In this document: in pieces, positions 1 through 7,000 of the stretch | Layout: each line of letters begins with the position of its first letter | Numbering within the stretch: position 1 is the first letter of the stretch | Source: Caldifarciminota bacterium | GTDB lineage: Bacteria; Hydrothermota; E44-bin80 | Length of the DNA: 7,292 nucleotides | Reading direction: 5' to 3' | Assembly: GCA_023127905.1 (NCBI GenBank) | Contig: JAGMEZ010000332.1 | Span: 1-7,292, forward strand | Notes under the pieces: generated by a model | Databases searched by the model: none | The model's input: only the letters and a program-made list of their open reading frames with translations | What the model was told of the DNA's origin: nothing | Position numbers and translations under genes: made by a program

Positions 1-69
1 AAGTATCTTGTTGATCTTGAAAATAAAAACGATATCTTCAAGGAACTATCCCTCGATACATTTAAGTAA
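1..69 (+). CDS. 3' end of an unidentified gene upstream of ecfA1
   Basis: Frame 1 is open from the first base and ends at TAA 67-69, giving a 22-residue polar, charged tail that ends LSLDTFK. The stop lies 7 bases before the ATG of ecfA1, a spacing typical of co-transcribed genes, so this is probably the preceding operon member. In ECF operons the neighbour is often an EcfT or S-component gene, but the tail has no membrane segment or motif that would identify it. The product is unknown. That it is a real gene end is inferred from the tight spacing and the open frame; 22 codons alone are weak evidence. Confidence 0.5.
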   Translation, partial: KYLVDLENKNDIFKELSLDTFK

Positions 70-76
70 GAATAAA

Positions 77-904
77 ATGTTAGAACTTCGGAATGTAAGT
101 TTTTCGTACGGTAAAGAAGATGTTTTAAAAAATATTAACATGAAGATAAATGATGGTGAATTCATTAGTCTAACAGGACCAAATGGTTCAGGGAAGTCGA
201 CCCTTGCTCTGTTGCTTTTGGGAATTTTAAAAGCTCAAACAGGTGAAATTATAATAGATGGCGTGAAGAGTAGTGATGCTGAAAAGTTTGAAGAAAAAAG
301 GAGAAGTATTGGGGTCGTCTTTCAAAATCCGGATAATCAGTTTATCACAACCTCCGTAGAAAGAGAACTTGCTTTTGGCCTTGAGAATATGGGTATTAAA
401 CGAGAGGGAATTATAGAGAGAGTAGAGGAGGCTCTTGAGAGATTTTCTCTTAAGAACCTCAGATATCGTTCTCCGCATACCCTTTCTGGTGGAGAAAAAC
501 AGAAGGTTGCAATTGCATCCATTCTAATTCTTAATCCCCGTTATATCATACTCGATGAGCCATCGTCTTTTTTGGACCCATCCTCAAGGGAAGTGATCCA
601 GGATGTAATTCAACAGTTGCGTGGAGATATCACTGTTGTTTTCATATCACAATTCCCGGAAGAGATATTAATGGGTGAAAAAATATATTTTTTAATGAAA
701 GGATTTCTTGAGGGACCATTCAGGGATGAGGAGGTATTGAGAAAGAGAATTTTTAAAGCTCCTTATCTTTGCTTTCTGGACGCTCTTAATGATAGGGGTA
801 TATATCAAAAAGCTAACGTTCCTGAACCTGAATCACTCTGCGATGCTATTGAAGCATATAAAAAAATTAGCCACAGAAAAGCACAGAAAAACAATATTCG
901 ATAA
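77..904 (+). CDS. ecfA1: ECF transporter ATP-binding protein EcfA1
   Basis: This is a cytoplasmic ABC ATPase of about 275 residues, the usual length for EcfA/CbiO proteins. It powers uptake of a vitamin or metal through the EcfT membrane protein and an S component. Motifs in order are Walker A GPNGSGKST (34-42), Q-loop Q83 within FQNPDNQF, signature LSGGEKQK (136-143), Walker B YIILDEP (156-162) with catalytic E161, and D-loop SFLD (164-167). The QNPDNQ stretch is characteristic of EcfA1. The C-terminal part, about residues 220-275, resembles the EcfA dimerisation extension. The H-loop position is Gln192 (ISQFPEE) where histidine is expected. I chose ATG 77 because the preceding frame ends at 69; an in-frame TTG at 8 would add 23 residues unlike the family and overlap that gene. 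The ribosome binding site is weak. EcfA2 follows after 93 bases. The family is secure, the substrate unknown. Confidence 0.93.
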   Translation: MLELRNVSFSYGKEDVLKNINMKINDGEFISLTGPNGSGKSTLALLLLGILKAQTGEIIIDGVKSSDAEKFEEKRRSIGVVFQNPDNQFITTSVERELAFGLENMGIKREGIIERVEEALERFSLKNLRYRSPHTLSGGEKQKVAIASILILNPRYIILDEPSSFLDPSSREVIQDVIQQLRGDITVVFISQFPEEILMGEKIYFLMKGFLEGPFRDEEVLRKRIFKAPYLCFLDALNDRGIYQKANVPEPESLCDAIEAYKKISHRKAQKNNIR

Positions 905-918
905 ATAGGGGAGAATAT

Positions 919-963
919 CGTTGCGAGGATTCCTTTGACAGGCTCAGGATAAACTCTGCAACG
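919..963 (+). repeat. REP-like imperfect palindrome between ecfA1 and ecfA2
   Basis: The outer arms CGTTGC (919-924) and GCAACG (958-963) are perfect and extend inward as GAG/CTC with a one-base bulge. Inside is CCTTTGACAGGCTCAGGA, which folds as TCC/GGA plus TGA/TCA around CAGGC. This inner core closely resembles the CCTTCGACAGGCTCAGG-type repeat that I recall as scattered between genes in many bacterial genomes. The element fills most of the gap between two genes that are usually nearly contiguous, and the downstream gene has no clear Shine-Dalgarno sequence. It may be an insertion into the operon. There is no T-tract after it, so it is not a standard terminator. Confidence 0.6.
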
Positions 964-997
964 CAAAATAATAATCTTTGTAATTAAAAAAATCGTG

Positions 998-1819
998 ATG
1001 GAAGTTGTTCTAAAGGATGTTTCGTTTTATTACAAAAGCGGGAATGTTAAAGGAGAGGAAGTTCTAAAGGGTATTAATCTTGAGTTTCAGGAAAATAAGT
1101 GCTATCTTTTAACAGGTCCCTGTGGTTCCGGGAAGACAACGCTTGCGCTACTGCTTAAGGGACTTTTAGACCCTACGTCAGGAAAAATTTTCGTGAAAGA
1201 TGATTCTATACCCCTATCTTCTTTTCAGCGATCGATAGGCATTTCATTCCAGTTCCCGGAAGAACAGTTCTTTAAGGAAACTGTCGAAGAGGAGGTTGCC
1301 TTTGGTCCTACAATGCTTGGTTTGAAAGATATTGGTAAGAAGGTAAAGAATAGTCTTGATAGTGTTGGTTTACCGTATAAGAAATTTAGTAGCTCTTTTC
1401 CTTTAGACCTTTCATTCGGGGAGCAGAGAAGGCTTGCAATTGCATCTATCATTGCTTGTGAACCATCCTGGTATATATTAGATGAACCAACAGCAGGGCT
1501 CGATATTGAAGGAAGAGATAAAGTTGTAGAACTAATTAAAAATCTAACGAAAAGTAAAAAAACGATTATCATTATTACACAAGAATTGGGACTTTTCATT
1601 GATTTATGTGATGAAATAATATTTCTTGAAGAGGGCACAGTAAAGCTGAAAGCGAATATAAAAGCGTTTCTTGAGGATGAGAGCCTTGATGGGCTGGAGA
1701 TATCTCTACCTTACCACAATAGGGTGCTCAGGATATTAAAAAAAAGGGGGTGGGATATCAAGGTTTCCATTACCAATCCCCAGGAAGCAGCGGATGTAAT
1801 AGCCGATTACGAGTTATAA
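998..1819 (+). CDS. ecfA2: ECF transporter ATP-binding protein EcfA2
   Basis: This is the second ATPase of the ECF module, about 273 residues, expected to pair with EcfA1 beneath EcfT. Motifs are Walker A GPCGSGKTT (40-48), Q-loop Q85 within FQFPEEQFF (characteristic of EcfA2), signature LSFGEQRR (138-145, Phe in place of the first Gly), Walker B YILDEP (159-164) with catalytic E163, and D-loop AGLD (166-169). The H-loop position is Gln195 (IITQELG) instead of histidine, as in the partner. The C-terminal tail, with LPYHNRVLRILKKRGWD and a TNPQEAADVI segment, fits the EcfA dimerisation region. ATG 998 is preferred, although GTG 995 is directly upstream in frame; neither has a good ribosome binding site. 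No EcfT gene follows, which is unusual for this family, so EcfT must be upstream of the window or elsewhere. The substrate cannot be inferred. Confidence 0.92.
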   Translation: MEVVLKDVSFYYKSGNVKGEEVLKGINLEFQENKCYLLTGPCGSGKTTLALLLKGLLDPTSGKIFVKDDSIPLSSFQRSIGISFQFPEEQFFKETVEEEVAFGPTMLGLKDIGKKVKNSLDSVGLPYKKFSSSFPLDLSFGEQRRLAIASIIACEPSWYILDEPTAGLDIEGRDKVVELIKNLTKSKKTIIIITQELGLFIDLCDEIIFLEEGTVKLKANIKAFLEDESLDGLEISLPYHNRVLRILKKRGWDIKVSITNPQEAADVIADYEL

Positions 1820-1863
1820 TTATTGATTTATTGTGTCTTAATACACACATTATACAAATTGCC

Positions 1864-1892
1864 TTGACTTTTAATTAGCAATGAAATATATT
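1864..1892 (+). promoter_or_regulatory. Candidate sigma70 promoter for the small broken gene
   Basis: TTGACT (1864-1869) and TATATT (1887-1892) are separated by 17 bp, close to the sigma70 consensus. Transcription would start near 1899, just before ATG 1908 of the broken gene. The surrounding DNA is very AT-rich, so a chance match is quite possible. Confidence 0.4.
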
Positions 1893-1907
1893 GTTTTATA
1901 TTTAAGG

Positions 1908-2218
1908 ATGGATTATATATTGCCCCCCAAAAAGACGGCGTGAAGTTCCAGTTTTGCAAGCGATTTTAGAAAAACTTAAATCAGTTATATCAGCTACACG
2001 CATTTGTACGTTAACTCACCCTTCTGGAAAAACACTGTTTAAGTGGCTGAAAAATATTGGTTTCTCTGAGATTCATCCTACAGAATCAGATTCAATGATG
2101 ACGGCAATTAAATTTCCTAAAAAAAATTCGCCAGCACCCTGAAGAATTGAGCATTACAGAAGGTGGTTGTGTTCTCTGGAAAAAACGTGAGTGGGTTAAA
2201 TCATTACTCGAAAAGTAA
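1908..2218 (+). pseudogene. Small broken gene with two homopolymer frameshifts, family not recognised
   Basis: Three consecutive open segments in different frames join into one protein-like sequence if one base is removed from the C6 run at 1923-1928 and one from the A8 run at 2119-2126. The restored product is about 102 residues from ATG 1908 (111 from ATG 1881), stopping at TAA 2216-2218. It contains THPSGKTLFKWLKNIGF, MMTAIKF, then HPEELSITEGGCVLWKKREW and a charged end. The joined sequence looks like genuine protein, with an amphipathic helix, a strand-rich centre and a basic tail, while the individual frames stop abruptly. The WLKNIGF piece is faintly like the C-terminal half of a GNAT acetyltransferase, but I do not recognise the family. 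It could be a decayed 3' fragment of a longer gene, a gene with sequencing indels, or one read by slippage. Confidence 0.55.
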
Positions 2219-2310
2219 AGAAAACCAATCTTTTATAGTTCTCCTATATACTTATCTGCTTAACTCACGTTAGAGATTTTCGATTTTTCAATTATATAGT
2301 TTTTTCGAAA
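2219..2310. other. AT-rich spacer with no gene seen
   Basis: No open frame of note or RNA gene is visible on either strand. ACTCACGTT (2263-2271) is the reverse complement of AACGTGAGT (2184-2192) inside the broken gene, a 9-base inverted pair 70 bases apart. TTTTCGAAAA (2303-2312) is a short AT-rich palindrome just before the next repeat. No rho-independent terminator for the upstream genes can be seen here. Confidence 0.4.
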
Positions 2311-2333
2311 AGGGACAGGTCCCTATGGACATG
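2311..2333. repeat. AGGGAC-AG-GTCCCT palindrome with overlapping alternative hairpin
   Basis: AGGGAC (2311-2316) and GTCCCT (2319-2324) are perfect inverted arms separated by AG. An overlapping second fold pairs GTCC (2319-2322) with GGAC (2327-2330) around CTAT, extended by ACA/TGT beyond one mismatch. The GGGACAGGTCCC core resembles motifs I recall near IS200-like/RAYT transposase genes, but no transposase is present here. It lies just upstream of the efflux promoter. The two-base loop of the first fold and the lack of a T-tract argue against a terminator. Confidence 0.5.
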
Positions 2334-2334
2334 T

Positions 2335-2375
2335 AAAAAAAAATACTTGACAAAATTGAGTTGTTGCTATATAAA
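2335..2375 (+). promoter_or_regulatory. Strong sigma70-type promoter of the efflux operon
   Basis: TTGACA (2347-2352) is a perfect -35 box, followed after exactly 17 bp by TATAAA (2370-2375) as the -10 box. A run of nine A residues (2335-2343) lies just upstream like an UP element. Transcription should begin around 2382, leaving a leader of about 110 bases before the TolC-like gene at 2492. A TetR-type operator overlaps the expected start. Confidence 0.8.
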
Positions 2376-2377
2376 AG

Positions 2378-2391
2378 ACTGACTGGTCGGT
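2378..2391. promoter_or_regulatory. Probable TetR-family operator over the transcription start
   Basis: ACTGACTGGTCGGT is an imperfect palindrome. Half-sites ACxGAC and GTCxGT flank a central TG, with five of six positions complementary on each side. This pattern is typical of TetR-family operators, many of which control efflux operons. It begins three bases after the -10 box and covers the expected +1, an ideal place for repression. No regulator gene is present in the window, so the cognate repressor is unknown. Confidence 0.6.
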
Positions 2392-2491
2392 TTATTGTTA
2401 TCTAAAGAATAGACCAGCTGTGAAAAAAGAGAGTAACTTTGGAAATAATAAAATTATTCACTCAGGGAATCAAAATTAAAGGAGGTATCAA

Positions 2492-3964
2492 ATGAAGTTT
2501 CGATTTATATATGGGATCACTCTTACACTCTTCCTTTTCCAATTTGGGAATGCACAGACAATTTCTATGGATGAATTCCTTGAATCAATTAAACAAACTC
2601 ATCCGTTCTTTGAAAAAGAATTCCTTACAACTGAAATTGAAAGGGGAAAACAAGAAGGGTTTCTTGGTTCACAGGACTGGATAATAAGTTCTTCACCGTA
2701 CTATGCTCACCAGAAAATGGTCAGTACAAGTTCATTTAATCCTGAAAGAGTTGATATGATTGGAGGGGATGTTGGTGTCCAGAGAGCTTTCTGGAACACT
2801 GGGGGAAGACTCTCTCTTTCCTGGTCATCAGACTTCACCGATCAGGATGTATCGAATATTGTTATTCCATTTCCTACGGGTGATGTTATTATACCTTCTG
2901 GAGTTTCGAAATTCTATCAGAATAAAATTTCAGTTACTTATTCCCAGCCGCTACTTCAGAATTTTAAAGGGACACTGGACAGACTCAACTACGAACTGAG
3001 TGATTATGCGATAGACCTTTCAGAAATAGCGGTGTGTGAGAACCAGGAGGGGTTTCTTCTTGATTTAGCTATCAGGTTTTTAGACTGGTTTCTCCTTACT
3101 GAACAGAAGAGAATTGCTACAGAGCGGTTGAACCTGGCAAATGAGATGCTGAGACAGGTCCGTAGAAGACGGGCGGCAAACCTTGTAGACCGTGTTGATG
3201 TTTTACGCGCTGAGGATGCTTCGCGGATTGCTAAACAAAATATTGTGTTGATTGAATCCCAGTGGAAAGCAAAACAGGCTGAGCTCGCAGTTTTAGCTCA
3301 GTCTCAAAAACTATATGAACTGAGTCCTGTTTTTGATATTTATAAACTGGATACTTTTCCTCAACAAGATGATGCGGTGACACAAATAAAGGAAAAGTCG
3401 TTGCTGCTCGAAATGCTTAAGATCCAGCGGGAGCAACTTTCTCATTTGCTCGGTGGATATGAGGAGATTAGCAAGCCACAATTATTTCTTAACATAGGTG
3501 CAGGGCTTACGGGAGGAGACGAGGAGTTTGACCGTTCCCTGAAGCTTGATAACCCGGATATATCCGTTTCCCTTGCCTTTCGCTTTCCCCTTGGGAATAG
3601 GATTGCAAAATCAGATATAACGGAGACAAAACTTCAGTTCAGACAGCTTGATAAAGAGATTGAAAATGTTACATTGGACATTGAAGCTGCAGTTAGAAAT
3701 ATTCTGGTTCAAATTAAGGAGATGGAAGAAGTTCTCTTTCTCAACAATGAACAGATTTCCTCGGCAAAGAAAAAAACATCTGAGGAAAATCGTATGTATA
3801 ATCAGGGTCGTGGAGACCTTACGTTTGTAATTCAGAGCAGGGACAATGAACAGAATGCGAAGCTAACCTATGCCCAGAATGCAGCTATCTATAAGAAATT
3901 GATACTTCAGTACCGTGCACTGATGGATGAGCTGCTTCTCTCGACTGTTCCTGAACAAAAATGA
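2492..3964 (+). CDS. TolC-like outer membrane efflux channel (OEP family)
   Basis: The product is a 490-residue outer-membrane factor expected to trimerise into a beta-barrel plus periplasmic alpha-helical tunnel that exports what the RND pump captures. Residues 1-21 form a signal peptide (KFR, then a hydrophobic core, with cleavage likely after GNA). There is no lipobox cysteine at that site, so it is probably not a lipoprotein. Beta-strand-rich parts lie at about 50-165, including SQPLLQNF, and around 330-370, including FRFPLGN. Long helical hairpins lie at about 183-262 and 377-482. Y436 begins the characteristic YNQGRGDLTFVIQSRDNEQNA-type segment of the OEP repeat. AAAGGAGGT (2478-2486) precedes ATG 2492 at good spacing and fixes the start. 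It is the first gene after the promoter and operator, and the RND permease follows after 56 bases. Length is usual for the family. Specific substrates cannot be inferred. Confidence 0.93.
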   Translation: MKFRFIYGITLTLFLFQFGNAQTISMDEFLESIKQTHPFFEKEFLTTEIERGKQEGFLGSQDWIISSSPYYAHQKMVSTSSFNPERVDMIGGDVGVQRAFWNTGGRLSLSWSSDFTDQDVSNIVIPFPTGDVIIPSGVSKFYQNKISVTYSQPLLQNFKGTLDRLNYELSDYAIDLSEIAVCENQEGFLLDLAIRFLDWFLLTEQKRIATERLNLANEMLRQVRRRRAANLVDRVDVLRAEDASRIAKQNIVLIESQWKAKQAELAVLAQSQKLYELSPVFDIYKLDTFPQQDDAVTQIKEKSLLLEMLKIQREQLSHLLGGYEEISKPQLFLNIGAGLTGGDEEFDRSLKLDNPDISVSLAFRFPLGNRIAKSDITETKLQFRQLDKEIENVTLDIEAAVRNILVQIKEMEEVLFLNNEQISSAKKKTSEENRMYNQGRGDLTFVIQSRDNEQNAKLTYAQNAAIYKKLILQYRALMDELLLSTVPEQK

Positions 3965-4020
3965 GGTATAAATTGAAGTTTCTAAAAAGGCAGTTTTAAT
4001 GTATACAGAAAGGGGGAAGA

Positions 4021-7000
4021 ATGGAAGGTTTTTTTAAATTTTTCGCAAAGCGTCACATTCTTGCAAATCTCATAATTATCATGACTATTTTACTTGGTTT
4101 AAATACCATGATGAAAATAAATCGCGACGTGTATCCCGCGGTAGATTTTGGAATAATGAGCATTAAGACGATTTATCCAGGTGCTTCACCAGAAGATGTG
4201 GAGTTAAACGTAACGAATAAGATAGAAGATGAATTAAATTCGGTGATAGGTATTGACCGAACAACCTCGGTTTCAATGGAAAACGTTTCAGTAATATTCG
4301 TGTTCATTGATCCTGACGCAAAAGACCAGGATGAAGTCAAGGCGGATGTTCGGGAAGCAGTAGGGAGAGTGACAGATTTTCCAAAGGAGGTAACAGATTC
4401 ACCACAAATTAGCGAGATGAGTACATCATCACAAATACAATTGCTTGAAGTTGGAATTTCCGGGGATCTTTCTTACAGAGAATTGAGGGAGTATGCCAGG
4501 CAATTTGAAAAAAAGCTCAGGGATGTTCCAGGAGTATCTAAGTTAGAAAAATATGGGTATCAGGCGCGTGAGATCAGGGTCGAAGTTTCTCCTGAAGCCC
4601 TTAGAACCTATCAGATTCCTTTACGGGAGATTATAACGGCAATTCAAATGCGTAATATTCGAACAACCGCAGGTAACTTTGAATCCTATACGAGCGAGAA
4701 AAACCTCGTTACACTTGCTCAATTCCAGGATCCTTTTGAAGTGGGAGATGTTGTTGTCCGTTCGACATTTGAAGGTCCTCTTGTGAAAATAAAGGGACTT
4801 GCTATCGTAAAGGATGGTTTTGAAGACGAAAGGATCATGTCTCGTATGAACGGAAAACCAGTAATTTCCTATGTCGTCTATAAAAGTGAAACTGCGGACA
4901 TAATCCGCACCAGCGATGCTATCAAAGATCTTATTGCTCGCGAACAAGAGAACTTTCCCGAAGGTGCTGAGATTCAACATTCAACAGACCTTTCTGAGTA
5001 TGTTAGCAATAGTTTTAATGTGGTTATAACAAATGGACTAATTGGTCTTTTATTTGTAATAATAATACTGAGCATTTTTCTTAACATTCGAAGTGCTTTC
5101 TGGGTAGCTATAGGAATTCCTGTTTCCTTGTTTGGGGTTATCTTTTTGCTGCCATTTTTCGGTGTTTCTCTTGATAGTATTACTCTTGCCTCAATGATTT
5201 TAGTCATTGGGATTATTGTTGACGATGGAATTATTATCGCTGAGAATATTTACCGCCGTCGTGAAAGGGGAGATTCCCCTTTAGAAGCGGCTGTAAAAGG
5301 AATTAAGGAGGTCTTTCTGCCCGTTTTAACAACCGTGGTCACAACATTTTTAGCATTTGCACCTATGTTTTTTATGACGGGTGTTTTTGGGAAATTCATT
5401 GTTGTGATTCCTCTTGTTGTTAGTTTGGCGTTATTCATCTCACTTTTTGAAGCATTTATCGCTTTGCCAGCGCATATTCTCCCAGGGCTGCGTAGGATTA
5501 AAGAAACATCTTCTGGTAAGCGAAAGTGGTTTGATTTCCTGAGAATTCGATACCAGCGTATTATGCCTCGTATATTAAAACTGCGCTATTTTATCCTTCC
5601 AATATTTATCATCATACTGGCAGTAACCCTCTGGTATGCTTGTTCACATATGAAGTTCATACTTTTCCCTTCGAAAATGGCAACTGAATTTTACATCCTT
5701 ACAGAACTCCCGATAGGAAGCTCGCTTCACGCGACATCTGATAAGATGAAAGAGATAGAAGAACTGATTCTGGATTTACCTGAGGTTGAACTTGAATCAT
5801 TTGTAACCCGTATTGGACATAATCCCTGGCTTGGAGCAGAGAGTGAAAACTATGCTGCAATATCAATAAGCCTTACTCCGTACACCAGCCGTGAACGTAC
5901 TGCTGATGAAATTGTCGAAGACCTACGTCAACAAACGGATAAATTTGATGGTTTTGAAAGTATCACATACATGATTGAAACCGGTGGACCACCGGTAGGC
6001 AGACCGATAAGTATACAAATTGTTGGTTCTAATGATGATTATAGGAGGAAAGTTGCAGATACACTTGTGGCGTTCCTAAAAAACGTTGATGGTGTCAAGG
6101 ACATCCAGAGGGATGATAAGTTAGGAAAGGATCAGGTTGAGATCAAAATCAACTATGATAAGCTTGCCAGAATGGGATTAACTGTTGCGGATATTGCTCA
6201 AAACGTACGAATAGCCTATGATGGTGAGGTGGTGACAAGCGTACGGTACGGGGATGAGGACGTTGATTTTCGAGTATTGTTTGAGGAGAGGGCAAGGAAG
6301 CGATTGGATTATATACGGGAATTACCTATTCCAAACCGTCAGGGACGTCTCATTCCTCTAAAGGAAGTTGCCAGACTCGAGATAGGTCCTGGTCCTGCAG
6401 ATTTTCGCCATTACAAAGGAGAACGGACCGTTACGATTGAGGCTGATGTTGATCAAAGTATTATAACATCATTAGAAGTAACTAATATGGTGTTCGACCA
6501 TTTTGATTTGGATAGAGATTACCCGGGCACTCGGTTCATTTTGGGTGGAGAAGTCATGGAGACTGAGGAATCGATGGCTAATCTAATGAAAACTTTTGTG
6601 ATAGCAGCAATAGCTATCTATTTTGTTTTGGTTCTCTTATTCAATTCCTTTTCCCAACCTTTCCTTGTGATGATTGCCATACCCTTTGGTATTGTAGGTG
6701 TGATTATTGTATTTGCGCTTCATGGAGAGCCAATGAGTTTTGTAGGGATGCTGGGTGTTATCGGTTTAGCTGGTGTTGTAGTCAATGACTCTCTGGTTTT
6801 AGTCAGCCATATTAATAGGCTCAGACTGAAAAACCCAAATGGAAATGTCTTAAACGTTGTTGCACAGGGAACTGCCAATAGAATGCGTGCAGTCATTCTA
6901 ACAACATTTACGACAGTTGCAGGGCTTATACCTCTTGCCTATGGTCTTGGAGGAACAGATCCATTCATGGCTCCTGCTGCATTAGCCCTTGGTTATGGTC

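Noticed and set aside
8..76. TTG at 8 as the start of EcfA1
   Set aside because: It would add 23 residues not typical of the family and overlap the end of the preceding frame. ATG 77 begins the usual MLELRNVSFSYG-type ABC start.
1225..1638. Long open frame on the minus strand inside ecfA2
   Set aside because: It is antisense to a clear ATPase gene, with serine/isoleucine-rich low-quality composition and no motif. It is a codon-usage shadow.
1832..1849. TGTGT/ACACA as terminator of ecfA2
   Set aside because: The stem is only five weak pairs and no T-tract follows.
2311..2324. GGGACAGGTCCC palindrome as a rho-independent terminator
   Set aside because: The two-base loop is too tight and the downstream bases on the plus strand are A-rich, not T-rich.
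2760..2999. Alternative-frame open stretch inside the TolC-like gene
   Set aside because: It overlaps the well-supported channel gene and its translation has no coherent features.
4621..5438. Minus-strand open frames inside the RND gene
   Set aside because: They overlap conserved RND coding sequence, including the TM4 region, and have no recognisable domain or ribosome binding site.
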